From Basidiobolus meristosporus CBS 931.73 (lineage: Eukaryota; Basidiobolomycota; Basidiobolomycetes; Basidiobolales; Basidiobolaceae), in assembly GCA_002104905.1 (NCBI GenBank), contig MCFE01000524.1, positions 1 to 62,031 on the forward strand: DNA of 62,031 nt, written 5' to 3'. Made by a program: the position numbers and the translations under genes. Below are positions 36,437-48,266 of the stretch, piece after piece; position 1 is the first letter of the stretch; every line of letters starts with the position of its first letter. The notes under the pieces were generated by a model, which was given only the letters and a program-made list of their open reading frames with translations, did not search any database and was not told the DNA's origin.

Positions 36437-37873
36437 CCTTCCTAAATAGGAAGGGAAGGAGGGAAGAACAATCATCAGCTTCACATCGCTTATCATTGTT
36501 GGGACCAGATCGAATTTTCAGCGTTGAATCGCTCGATTCACAGCCAACATTTTATGCCACTCGATTGAGGCGATTTTGGCATCTGGTCTTCAATTCAGAC
36601 CCCTTTTCTGAAGTCCGTGCGTGCCAAGTGCTCTATAAAACGGGTGACTATGACCACCAATAATGCCCAAATCCTACACCAAGGCGTGTGTCCGCCCATT
36701 TGCCATACTCTGAAGCGCACAACCATTCTGCGATTCGACATAAACCAGCGTTGCCAGTCGAGCGACCTTCTTCTTGCGCCATTTATTACCATCGCCATCA
36801 CCATCGCCATTGCTGTTACCATCGCCACCACCACTCTTACGATCCACATTCCTCTGCGGTTCATCCTGGCAGTCAGCCCATCAATTAGCAAGTCAGCCAG
36901 CCAGCCAGCCAGCCAGCCAGAAATCTCACCACCATCACCACCACCACCATCGATTCATCATCCAGTCAGATCACCAGATCACCAAGCATTACCTGACCAT
37001 CGGTCGAGAGAAAGCACAGCAGATATTTGGTGAGTGATCATTGCGATCAATCAAGAACCTAGCACCAATCACGGGCGAGAAGCCATATCCACATCTCATG
37101 GATCTGCTAGAAATACTCAACCCATCACCAACAGATATGGATCTGGAAATGGGTGTAGCAAAGTGTGTGATCAGTGCCAGTGCTACTACCACCACTCCCA
37201 TCACTTCCGCCACCACCACCAGCATCATCACTCCCGTCTGCGGTGAGCCTATGCACGGGTCTTGCAGCACGTCAGCAGCATCCGCATCCACGTCCACGTC
37301 CACGTCCACACCCACACCACTGTTCACGGTGATGGCCACGGAGACAACCACTGACACCACCTCGTTCATGCCAAAGTCTCCATCCACACCCACACCCACA
37401 CCCACACCCACAGTTGTTGCGACATCAGATCCCGAGGCACAGCCCGGGCCAACAAAGAAGGCCGGGACATTCCGATGTACGTGGGAAGGATGTGAGAAAA
37501 CGTTTAACCGACGATCGCTACTCCAACGACATCAGTGCACACACACTGGGGATCGACCGCATGTGTGCACGATATGTGGCAAAGGGTTCGTCCAGCGATC
37601 GGCGCTGTTGGTCCACACACGAACGCACACTGGGGAGCGACCGTTTCGCTGCTCGTACGAAGGGTGTGATCAGACGTTCTCGGACTCCTCAGCGCTCTCG
37701 CGGCACAAGAAATCACACCTCGGGATCCGATCGTACGTTTGCGAGTACGCGGGGTGCACGAAGTCTTTCACCAGACGAACGGCACTGCGAAAGCATAGAA
37801 ACAAACACCTCGACAAAACGATCTTTTTCTACTCTCCAGAGAAGACGGTGTTTGTCAAGACTGGGGGAGGGTG
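36437..37873 (+). repeat. Left arm of zinc-finger palindrome
   Basis: This ~1437-base arm is the reverse complement of 38192-39660. Apart from differences in short tandem repeats (CAC/CAT tracts, CCAG/GCCA tracts, ACACCC units), the arms are nearly identical. The inner edge of identity falls at the stop codon of the encoded gene. The outer edge is at CCTTCCTAAATAGG. Confidence 0.9.
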
Positions 37874-37874
37874 A
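37098..37874 (+). CDS. C2H2 zinc-finger protein, four fingers, palindrome copy A
   Basis: 258 codons from the ATG at 37098 (MDLLEILNPSPTDMDL). The frame is open a little further upstream, but the shared MDLxxILN start with the gene at 35636 supports this ATG. The middle is low-complexity Thr/Ser/Pro with TPTPTP and STSTST runs. The C-terminal 120 residues hold four fingers starting FRCTWEGC, HVCTIC, FRCSYEGC and YVCEYAGC, with THTGDRP and THTGERP linkers. A GTGAGT donor at 37030, just upstream, suggests a spliced 5' leader. It ends in TGA, whereas its twin ends in TAA. It is likely a transcription factor. Confidence 0.85.
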   Translation: MDLLEILNPSPTDMDLEMGVAKCVISASATTTTPITSATTTSIITPVCGEPMHGSCSTSAASASTSTSTSTPTPLFTVMATETTTDTTSFMPKSPSTPTPTPTPTVVATSDPEAQPGPTKKAGTFRCTWEGCEKTFNRRSLLQRHQCTHTGDRPHVCTICGKGFVQRSALLVHTRTHTGERPFRCSYEGCDQTFSDSSALSRHKKSHLGIRSYVCEYAGCTKSFTRRTALRKHRNKHLDKTIFFYSPEKTVFVKTGGG

Positions 37875-38190
37875 CGTTTGAATCATCCTGATTTTCAAGG
37901 GGGATTTCGATCGAATTGTGGCATCACCTTTGCTTTCAAACCAACGGAATCTATTGTATATATATATTTATATCAGCTGTGCTATTTGATTTATTTTCCC
38001 ACTAAAGCTGCACTAGCATTAGCTCTCATCTCACCCGACAGGATGAAAATGGTCAATTTACCTGGTGCTGCCCAACATCATGCATAATGATGGCATTATA
38101 TATAAATATACAAGCGGTAGTTACTCAAAGGATCCATTGTATTTACATTAAAAACTCAACGTTCATCCAAAAATCAAGGCGATTCAATGA
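37875..38190. other. Palindrome spacer with two convergent 3' ends
   Basis: AT-rich spacer between converging genes, with TATATATATTTATAT near 37958-37973. Short similarity between the arms continues ~25 bases past the stop codons (TTGAATC..CCTGATTTT against TTGAATCGCCTTGATTTT) and then ends. Confidence 0.6.
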
Positions 38191-38973
38191 TTACCCTCCC
38201 CCAGTCTTGACAAACACCGTCTTCTCTGGAGAGTAGAAAAAGATCGTTTTGTCGAGGTGTTTGTTTCTATGCTTTCGCAGTGCCGTTCGTCTGGTGAAAG
38301 ACTTCGTGCACCCCGCGTACTCGCAAACGTACGATCGGATCCCGAGGTGTGATTTCTTGTGCCGCGAGAGCGCTGAGGAGTCCGAGAACGTCTGATCACA
38401 CCCTTCGTACGAGCAGCGAAACGGTCGCTCCCCAGTGTGCGTTCGTGTGTGGACCAACAGCGCCGATCGCTGGACGAACCCTTTGCCACATATCGTGCAC
38501 ACATGCGGTCGATCCCCAGTGTGTGTGCACTGATGTCGTTGGAGTAGCGATCGTCGGTTAAACGTTTTCTCACATCCTTCCCACGTACATCGGAATGTCC
38601 CGGCCTTCTTTGTTGGCCCGGGCTGTGCCTCGGGATCTGATGTCGCAACAACTGTGGGTGTGGGTGTGGGTGTGGATGGAGACTTTGGCATGAACGAAGT
38701 AGTGTCAGTGGTTGTCTCCGTGGCCATCACCGTGAACAGTGGTGTGGGTGTGGACGTGGACGCGGATGCGGATGCTGCTGACGTGCTGCAAGACCCGTGC
38801 ATAGGCTCACCGCAGACGGGAGTGATGATGCTGGTGGTGGTGGTGGTGGTGCCAGTGGTGGCGGAAGTGATGGGAGTGGTGGTAGTAGCACTGGCACTGA
38901 TCACACACTTTGCTACACCCATTTCCAGATCCATATCTGTTGGTGATGGGTTGAGTATTTCTAGCAGATCCAT
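38191..38973 (-). CDS. C2H2 zinc-finger protein, four fingers, palindrome copy B
   Basis: 260 codons, start at 38973. The zinc-finger half is the same as copy A as far as I can compare. The differences are in the Thr-rich middle, where copy B has an extra run encoded by ACC repeats (TTGTTTTTT) and fewer TSTS and TPTP units. The two genes converge tail to tail across a ~318-base AT-rich spacer. Equal fingers with unequal low-complexity linkers suggest recent duplication or gene conversion plus microsatellite slippage. Confidence 0.85.
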   Translation of the reverse strand: MDLLEILNPSPTDMDLEMGVAKCVISASATTTTPITSATTGTTTTTTSIITPVCGEPMHGSCSTSAASASASTSTPTPLFTVMATETTTDTTSFMPKSPSTPTPTPTVVATSDPEAQPGPTKKAGTFRCTWEGCEKTFNRRSLLQRHQCTHTGDRPHVCTICGKGFVQRSALLVHTRTHTGERPFRCSYEGCDQTFSDSSALSRHKKSHLGIRSYVCEYAGCTKSFTRRTALRKHRNKHLDKTIFFYSPEKTVFVKTGGG

Positions 38974-39660
38974 GAGATGTGGATATGGCTTCTCGCCCGT
39001 GATTGGTGCTAGGTTCTTGATTGATCGCAACGATCACTCACCAAATATTTGCTGTGCTTTCTCTCGACCGATGGTCAGGTAATGCTTGGTGATCTGGTGA
39101 TCTGACTGGATGATGAATCGATGGTGGTGGTGGTGGTGGTGGTGGTGAGATTTCTGGCTGGCTGGCTGACTTGCTAATTGATGGGCTGACTGCCAGGATG
39201 AACCGCAGAGGAATGTGGATCGTAAGAGTGGTGGTGGCGATGGTGGCGAAACAGCAATGGCGATGGCGATGGCGATGGCGATGGCGATGGTGATGGTGAT
39301 GGTGATGGTGATAAATGGCGCAAGAAGAAGGTCGCTCGACTGGCAACGCTGGTTTATGTCGAATCGCAGAATGGTTGTGCGCTTCAGAGTATGGCAAATG
39401 GGCGGACACACGCCTTGGTGTAGGATTTGGGCATTATTGGTGGTCATAGTCACCCGTTTTATAGAGCACTTGGCACGCACGGACTTCAGAAAAGGGGTCT
39501 GAATTGAAGACCAGATGCCAAAATCGCCTCAATCGAGTGGCATAAAATGTTGGCTGTGAATCGAGCGATTCAACACTGAAAATTCGATCTGGTCCCAACA
39601 ATGATAAGCGATGTGAAGCTGATGATTGTTCTTCCCTCCTTCCCTTCCTATTTAGGAAGG
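38192..39660 (-). repeat. Right arm of zinc-finger palindrome
   Basis: This is the partner of the left arm, ~1469 bases, separated from it by a spacer of ~318 bases. It is longer mainly because of GGCGAT, GGTGAT and GGTGGT repeat expansion near 38830-38890 and 39125-39310. Confidence 0.9.
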
Positions 39661-40875
39661 CATGCGTATCCGACTGAGTCTACGACCACCGAAATGGCGT
39701 AAATTAGGATGTCATGACTGGACAAAGAATCCCATAATATGTCAAAATGCTGACCGATGCTGTCAACAAGACCAAAGCTGGAAAGATTCTGGTCTGAATG
39801 AATCGACGGCTTTGGATTGGTGCATGAGCGAACAATATCCGACATTTAACATAGCCAATGTATCACCATAGTGGATATTTTTTCTGTGACTCCACAAAAT
39901 AGACCTAGATCATGCTTTTCGATGAGAGTCATCAGTATGAAAGCAAAATCAAATTCGACTAGGGAACGTAGCCAACATAGCGGTAAACCTTAAATGGCGA
40001 TTTTATACGAAGTTCCAGCGAAGCTGCATAATCTATTTTACTACGTCTTCTGAAACGGAGTTGCTTTGGGCAATACTCGCGTCTGTTACCATAGTAGTAG
40101 GGAGAACGGGGAAACATCAGCAAGCACACCAACTACCATCTATCTGCCGCCAAGGTCTGTCGCAAGACTGCCTTAAGGAAGCACAACCCTTCCTTGTGCA
40201 TATGAAGGTACTCAGTAATTATTCCTTCCAACACATTCATGGCTTTACACCGGATGAAGCATGCTCCCCTATCGATAATCAACCCTTTGTGAATTTTGGC
40301 ACTAATCCTGTGGGGCAGAAATCCGTTAAACTGGTCGATTTGTCTACGCAATAATCTAGATTTCAAGTATGGCCGGGAAAGATAGGCTGCCACATCCCTA
40401 GGATTCCAAATATCTGGTTGACTCTTTTCATCGAGGAATTGAATGATTCTTCAAAACTGATCACAGCACCCTAGTTTTGTTTACGGGGAATATGTCCGAT
40501 GCTTATATGGATGGGGCAGGCTGATAGGCTCCTTGTGGGTGATTCAATTGGAGCCCGGTTTCTACCACGACAAGGCAAGGGCCAGCATTGGTAGGGCCGC
40601 CGTGATTGCCAGCCAATAGGCGACATGGATCATTGATTTGATGAAAGTTTATGTTAAAAGAGTAATTTCATATTTCCGGACTCATGGTGAAGTGACATCA
40701 GGGTCCTGAGGGAACTGGAGAACCATTAAGTAAAATAATAATTGAATAAATGGCCATACATTAGGTTGATCATGACTTCTATGGTCTGGGTTTTGGTCCT
40801 CACATAAAATCGTATGTAGACTTCGGAGTGCAAAGTTAAATGCCATGATGAGTAAGAAATGTAAGTGCTTTTCTA
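39661..40875. other. Intergenic region, no gene seen
   Basis: Open frames at 40061-40354 (+) and 40133-40393 (-) overlap each other and match nothing I recognise. No RNA gene seen. Confidence 0.4.
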
Positions 40876-43602
40876 CTAGTCACTTGCGTGGGGTGGTGCC
40901 GAGTTCAGAACATCCTCCAGGCTTTTATGTTTGCACAGCTCCGTCAAAACCTGTTCATCAACTGGTAACACCGATTTACGTCGACCATAGGTGGGAACGA
41001 TGGGCTTATCAGGATCTGGTTGTTCCTACAAATGTAATACGGTTTCGTGAGGAATCTGGTGGATGTGTATGGATTATGGTGCTTCACAACCAAATGGAAC
41101 TTACCAGCTCTTTGGTGAACAAATCCAAGTTCTCCAGATCAGAACTAACCATCTTGGCTGAGTCGTTCATGATGCCTCCCACAACAGGTAGGCCTATTGT
41201 TCATAATGTGGTTAAGAGCATCCATTTGTGAAGGCTAGTGACGAGGAAAGCTTACTTGAAACATTCGCTACGGATAATACTGGGTTCGAAAAGTTCTTTT
41301 GCTCTGATGCGCGTATCAAAGCGTTTCTTGCAGCGTCCGCCTCTAATCTTTTCCAAATAGCCTCCTTTTGCTTCTTCTTCTGGGGCTCACTAATGGCGTG
41401 ATAGTGTCAGGGTAGGAAAACACGAGATTGTTGGGGTATGCACTTACAGTTGAACTTTCTGCTTGTAGTGCAAGACACATTCATCAAACAGTCTTGGACT
41501 CATCTCCATGAATATCTTAAGAGCATTGTACACCAAGCCGTGGATGGTTCTAAGGTTGGTGTGAGGATGATTGAACCGATGGTATGGTGTATCTGAATAT
41601 TCAGTACCTGTTCCAGTGCATCTTGGAGTTCTGATATAGCGACGGAAACATAATGGGAAGTATGATACGTATGTTGTCGCCAATCAAATTCACAATGTAC
41701 TCATTGTTCCAGTAGCATAAGGCTCTTTCAGCCACCTACTCAGTGCACGTTTCGTTTAGTTTTGCCTACAAGGTGTGGGGCGGATAGATATGCGCTAACC
41801 TGGAAGTGCGGGCTGGAAACGCATCGAGCGATTTGATAGAACATGGGCACCTGCACTTTGACGAACTCTTGTGGCTCCATGATATCTAAAATTTCCTCAA
41901 GCTCGTTCAGGTACATCACTTCCTTTGGACTATTCACCTTCGGCCAGTAGCGGAGTAGGCCGTTGACCACCTGTGGTAAAAGGAGAAAGATCCATTAGGA
42001 ATGGGGGAAGAGTGCTTCTACTCAATATCCCGGCTTACCTCTTCAGTCAGCAAGGGATCTTTTTCTAAAAATTGGACTACACAGTAGGCGAGCTGGGGGT
42101 GATACAATCCTAGCGATTTCACTTTGTGCAGAGGGATCAGAACTCGACTCAAGAAGGCCTTGTGTTCTTCTTTTAACGGTAGAGCAAATCCATTAATGAT
42201 GCTAATGAATGCGCGAGGAGGGATTGCAACTTAGCATGATGAGCTGAGAACATGGAGTGACAAACGTCGCCGTGTTACCTTCCCAAAATTTCCAAAAGCT
42301 CTGCAATGCCGTTATGCCGCTCAGTTTCGTAGATAAATTGAAAAAATATGTTGTTGATGGAGCGACGGATAAATGCTCGGAGGTTAAGGAACTTCCCGTA
42401 GATGCGATGTAGCGTGGTTTTCAAGTAATCACGCTCTCTGGGGTCCTCACTATCGAAAAGTTCCAGTAGCTAGGTTAAGGCGAGAAAGGACATTAGTGGC
42501 AAATCCGGCTGGCGGGGTTGCGTCCATGGTGAACTGTGAGTCGCCATACCTGATGAATCAACTGGTGGTCAATATATTTCTTGGCAACATTGGTGTTGAA
42601 TTCCGGAGACTCGACAAATCTCAAGAATAGCTCGTAGACAATCTGCAGATGCGGCCATGCGAGCTCTAATATCGGCTCATCTTCTTCGGGGTCAAACGCG
42701 TCTCCAGTTGGGTTGATTCTAGGGGGAATAGTTCTGAAAAGATTCGTGGCAAACTACTCCAACATACACAAGTAAATGCGGTGTCAACCAATGCTAGAGC
42801 TGCCATTAAGCCTTACCACATTGATGATTGCGGGGTAGACAGGCTCCGTGATAACTCCCTTGTTTGTTGTGATGTATTCTACCAACTCGGCAAGCGTTTG
42901 TCGCTTGGTTTCCTTGGCTTGCAAGTCTGACATGGCATCAGAAAAATCAAAGATGAACGTGCATTGCTGTAGCTTCTTCAAAAAAAGCTCCTGTCTCTCA
43001 ATAGGGCTTGCAATGTCTGCATTTACGAATATCAATTATTTGTGCTTCAATCTGAACAAATAATATGTATTCACCTCTTAAGTTAGGTAGTCGTTCTAGT
43101 TCTTTGCGAATGGTTGGTCGAATCCGAGATGAACTCTGTCGCCGTGGAGCTTTGATTGTCGGTATGTTACTAGAGAGGCTCTTGATCCGATTAAACGGTC
43201 CACTCTTTGGGATTTCTTTGTTTTCCAAGTTCAACGGGTGATTTCCGTTAAGGTTATTTGGCGTATTTGAATTCACGGAAATCTATTCCAAGCCAGTAAA
43301 ACGTTAGGTTAGAAAGCTTGAGGGGTGGAGGACATACGACAAACCGTCGGAACCGAGCTCATGGTTTGGCTAGATAATCCACCAGTTGGCTGTTGAACAG
43401 GGATGTCACGTTGAGTGTTTGAAACGGTGTTGGGGTAAGCAGGTGCAGGCGCTTTGTTTGCGCTGCTATCTGTGTTTGTATTCTTGCTTTTAAACTAAAT
43501 TTGTGTTGGAATTAAGGAACTGTTGAATATAACCACAGCGTCACTTGGTTAGCAACATGCTATCTGCAAAAAGGATACTCTGTTTTTTAGTCCCTTCATC
43601 AT
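40876..43602 (-). CDS. RTS1: PP2A regulatory subunit B56/B' (Rts1 type)
   Basis: Minus-strand gene with about twelve short introns. The start is an eight-codon exon MMKGLKNR (43602-43579), recalling the MMRGFKQR start of yeast Rts1, followed from 43494 by a Ser/Asn/Pro-rich leader. The B56 solenoid follows: [97 protein letters not shown]. The 3' exons 41256-upstream, 41193-41105 and 41025-40876 stay in frame and finish with [13 protein letters not shown], which matches the RRKSELP block at the end of animal B56 proteins. B56 subunits select PP2A substrates. The MOB4-type gene at 28.5 kb would belong to another PP2A assembly (STRIPAK). Confidence 0.92.
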
Positions 43603-46600
43603 CGAAGGGAGCGTAGTCTGGTATGAAGAAAAAGGCTCTTTCAGAGGGAAAAGGAACACCTAGTCTTGCAATAAATGAAGTGAACGGCTAATTTGAAAGT
43701 AAATAATATGTCTCTAGAGCATGGATGATCGCTGGAGTACACGGTCCTTCAATACTCTTAAAGAAAGATAAGGAAATTTGGTTAGACGGGTGGTGCTCTA
43801 GATGGTTGGAACATTCGAAAATCAATCGCAATGCTTTGATATGCTTAATGTAAGTATGGGATGAAATGGCTATCTCAATGTGGATTGGGCTTTGAAATAT
43901 TGGGATGCTTGAATAAACGTATAAAATCCAGGAAATTGGGTTATAGATTATGCTATGATTGTTTTTGGGAAGTGTAGGGGGGAGAGAATTAAGGGGATAA
44001 ACGATAATGTGAGGGTTTCGGCACAACGATAAGGAGGCCATTAGCAATTGATACGTAATCTTAGCCCAAGTTCGGAATTGTGAATGCTATGGTTGATGGC
44101 CACGTTACATTCAGCCTTGTAGGGCTTTTGCTCTATCGCTTGACAATAAGGAAACGGGCTTGTAGCGGATGATTGAATCCTAGCGCACCGTCTGTTAGAT
44201 TCCGACGGGTGATACCCGAGTATGCGAGCAAAGTGCTTCACAATACACCGAGTGTATCATCAATTATTCCTCTCAGGGCCTTGAGTACCCGAATGTTTCT
44301 CATTCCCCATTTAGTCAGCATAAGCCTCTTGTTTCGAAGCAATCAATTCGCAACGGTGTACTTGGAAGTGCACCCATAGTAATTAAAAATCTGCAGCATC
44401 CCCTAGCGAAAAGAATATCAGACATTCTAGGGCCCATCCACCAATGTTACACACGATAATCTTTGTGTAAATATGCACTTGATCGCGGGACATTTTCCCA
44501 TCTGAGGTGATCCCTATTGGCCATCCAAGGAATATTTAAATATCCAGCAAGCAAGCACTGTAATATGAAATATCGAAAGATGAGCCGATGCATAATTCAC
44601 GAAGGTGCAAGAAGCAGTTGGCTGTTAGATCGCAGTAGGGTACGAGCACTATATAAGGATGGATGTTGAATGTATGATGATCTCATGTATCGGAAATCTC
44701 AATCCACTGTTGATGTATACCAATACGCTTTCAACTATGGTGATACATCAGCTTGGCACGGAAATTCAAGCATTCACAGTGAAGATCGCTGCAACCAAAT
44801 CATGCGACCACTTGGTCGTAGCATGGCCAATTGTTTTCCGCGCAATAATTTGCCAGATCCATATTTAGCTGTGGGAAATGTATCTAGTACTCGTGAATTG
44901 GGGGAATCTGTGAATAATATAATGTATTGAAAGGATGGTGGTTTCAGGCATCCCCATGTTTTGAGCACATCTCCTCAACACCCTCCACCACATAACCACA
45001 GTTGGCATTACATATCGCTTGCCGAAAGTGTAGGTGCCTTATAGCAGTACGAGAAGCAGATGATAAATTGGCTTACTGATTTATTTGTTGTCGCCTTCAG
45101 CTCCCCAAGCAACCACGTAGCTAAGATTGCTCCAGAAGTATCATTTGTTGTCGCTCACTACAAAGAAGTTGTAATGCTCATGCATATATCTTCAATGTGT
45201 TAGATTATTTGGTTCATTTCAGCGCACTTCTAAACATTCCTAGTCACGTGTAGATACTTGAAATAGCCACACCCGGCTCAGTCATAAATTTTTGAACACC
45301 CTTGGATCAACGTCTACCTTGAGGGGAGCTCAACTAGGGCCGTTATTTAGTCAACTACGAAAACCTCGATGCAGAACTTCAGTAACCAGAAGGTGGTGCG
45401 ATTTTGGAGCGCGTGGATGTGACCAAGGGGCCCTTCATCCGGTCCAACCAAAGTTAAAATAGCATAAAGCTATATAAATAGCTATAAACCGTGAAATGAA
45501 ATTCAAGTACTCAACCATACTGGGCCTCAACATATTTGTATTTCATTTTCAACTCATCTTTTTGACTCCCATATAGCTGATTGCCAAACACTTGGTGAGA
45601 ATATTTATAGTGATGAGCTACTAACCCAACCATCAACGGAGTACCTTGTTGCAGCTAGAGATACAAAGTCATTATCAAAGATCTATTTGATTGCATCCTA
45701 TGGCAAACATCTAGCACAGGTATTCAATGGTTAAGGTGCATTCAGTGCAGCCAATATGCTCTGTAATTACCATCCTGAAAGTAGCAGAAATTCTGAACCA
45801 GCATTTCCATGCAAGGTTGTCAAGTACATATAATTCTTCATACTTCATTGCTGGAGAGCCTCTGTAGGGTGAAGCCTGAAAATGCTGTATATTTAGATAT
45901 CAAGCTAGTTATTTGTAAAATTCGCCTTCGGTCAGTACTTCGAAGTTTGTTTCATTAGATATTTTGGATGGTCCTTCACTTCGTGGAAGTGAGGTAAGTG
46001 AAGCTGCCTAAATACCCTAAATCTTAGAAACATCTGTTTATCATTATCTACAACAAATTACTATCTGTCATTTTGCAACATACTACCAGAAGTAGGCCAA
46101 GTTTTGTTGTACCCTAAATTTGGCTGAGTAATCGTGTTTATATTGTTAAAGACAATTGAAAGATATGTGCCCAATTTGAGCGTTTCTTAGGCGGCCTTGA
46201 AATTTCTTTTTATTTTCAATGCTCCCAGAACTCTGAAGGAGCGTAAGAACAACGGATTTGAAGTCCAAGCTCAGTTTCAGGATGTTAACAAAATGTAGAA
46301 TCACGCTGGATCAGCGCTTGATATATTTTTTACAATAAACTACTCCTTCCGGCTTCACTATCTCTAAGAGTAGTCAAAACAATTGGTCTCAATCAATGTT
46401 AATCGAGAATTATCCAGAGTATCTTGCTTCAAGTATTCCTTAATCCATCTGATAGCTTTTCCTCACTGTCATGATCAAGACTTCTCGATCCAATATTGCA
46501 AGTCTTATGGAATTTGTGTATACATATGCCACGCTTTAGGTCATCCCCCGATACGCTTGGGATAACCATTAATCGGCAGGCTACCAGATTCTGATTTACT

Positions 46601-48266
46601 GCATATCAAATCTAGCTGACTTGGGTGCAATTCAGTTTTGACGTTGATATAGAACCTAACATGTGACGACTCATAATTGTATGGCTTGTCTCCTGACAGC
46701 CAGTTATTTGTTGAACATCAAGTCCGTATGGGATCTTGGCTCCTGCTAGCACCACAATTATTGAACCTTAACACGCTATACAGACCAACATGACAAAGTT
46801 TTTGCTTTCATAAAAGAGCGCCTGTTGCATCATGCTCGAATCCTATCCGAGACGCCTGTATAAAATGTTCAAGAACGTCAGCAGGATAAATAGTTCACCT
46901 TGATCAAGATAAGCCTCGTGGATGAATTATTTTTATATTCACTATTTGAAAATAGGGATAAATCATAGAGACGATGTGTTGTTCACTATTATCGGTATAC
47001 CCACGAGTGTACTAATGCCCACATTGTCGTCATTGTGTAGATGCACCATATGCGTACCATGCGGGATCCAATGCACGCAAGTTGGGAAGACACTTATAGA
47101 GTGAGGCTTTATTTTCACTCGGCTCCACTGGGCAGAGGCACATGAGATTACATACGTAGGATTGAGAGAGTAGTATGGTTTGTATATCAGCTTGTAGTAA
47201 CTACCATTCCGAACACTGTAATATGGACATATATGGTAAGCAAATGCATCATATCAACAAGAGATAGCCGGACTTCCTTTGAATCCATCAACCTCTCATA
47301 CATACCTTTGAAGGTGGGGTTTGTCGCAAATTTGGAGTCTAAAAACACTTGCCACTTCGAGATTAAGGTTGAATTCTGAAATCCAAGGCCAGAAATTAGT
47401 CGGAGTTCGACATGTTCCAACACTGATTTATGGACGTTGGTCTATCCTTCCAAAACAATACAAATAAAGTCTACTTCAACAACCCACGTCATCACCATAC
47501 CATCTTTAAAAAGACAACCTTAGCTCACAGGTGTCTTACGATACTTGTTGGGGACTCATCGTTCAAAAATGAACCGATGAGCATCTAAGTTATTGGGCAT
47601 AGGAGTGGTACACAGCTATGTTCAATGGGTAAGTGACGAGATCAGATACCCCATAACTCAAAAATACGGCATATTATGATCATTGCATTATCTCAGTATT
47701 TGACCACCATATCATCTTGATCATAGCAAAAAAGTGCATAGATATTCATAGTTAGGCTGTGCAAACAACCCTCCATAAGAAGGACAAAACCATCGGTGAT
47801 AATGTGTGAAGCATATACTGTCGAGCTGTTACCCATAACAAGGGAGCGTTTACCATTCAATGTTCTTAATGTCCATTTGTATTCTATTCGATTGAACTGA
47901 CTATATGGAGGCTAGCATCAGATGAGCATTTGGCATTCCTTCATTAGGCAAACCAAGTCTTGCCTCTTGTGTTACCATGCATGGAATTCCTTGTACACCT
48001 TTTTATCTATTAAAAAGGTATCTGATGATCTGATAAGGGTGAGGCGAATAGGATAAAGCATTCTAGAATTCATTCAATTCTGTGCAAGTTTTATTGTGGT
48101 CAAGGATATTGACGAGCTTTAGATGGCTTTAAGGGGTTATCCAAGTTATTTTCGTTGACAAAAATACCATTACAAAAGGATCAGCTTGATTTCCAAGCAA
48201 AATGGTGTTAAATATTTTTCGTTATATATGACATGCTTGTACCTATCGTTTACACGATAGTTACAT
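43603..48266. other. Gene-poor AT-rich region
   Basis: About 4.6 kb with no frame I can assign. The longest candidate, 43688-44047 (-, 119 codons), has no recognisable domain and sits immediately upstream of the PP2A start, where leader sequence is expected. Overlapping plus-strand frames near 44659-44930 are equally unconvincing. I saw no tRNA or rRNA signatures and no retroelement similarity. Confidence 0.45.

Noticed and set aside
36890-36960. CCAG and CACCAT tandem runs as a possible CRISPR-like or regulatory array
   Set aside because: Simple microsatellites of 3-4 base units that differ between the palindrome arms. No spacer structure.
38184-38651. Second long open frame opposite/over the zinc-finger coding region, present in both palindrome arms
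   Set aside because: It is an alternative frame of the finger-coding DNA. It is repeated in both arms only because the DNA is repeated, and its product has no domain.
41276-41300. GGTTCGAA string resembling a tRNA B box
   Set aside because: No A box or clover-leaf around it, and it lies within a PP2A coding exon.
43688-44047. 119-codon minus-strand frame upstream of the PP2A gene
   Set aside because: Low-complexity hydrophobic composition, no family pattern, and a position where the PP2A leader and promoter are expected.
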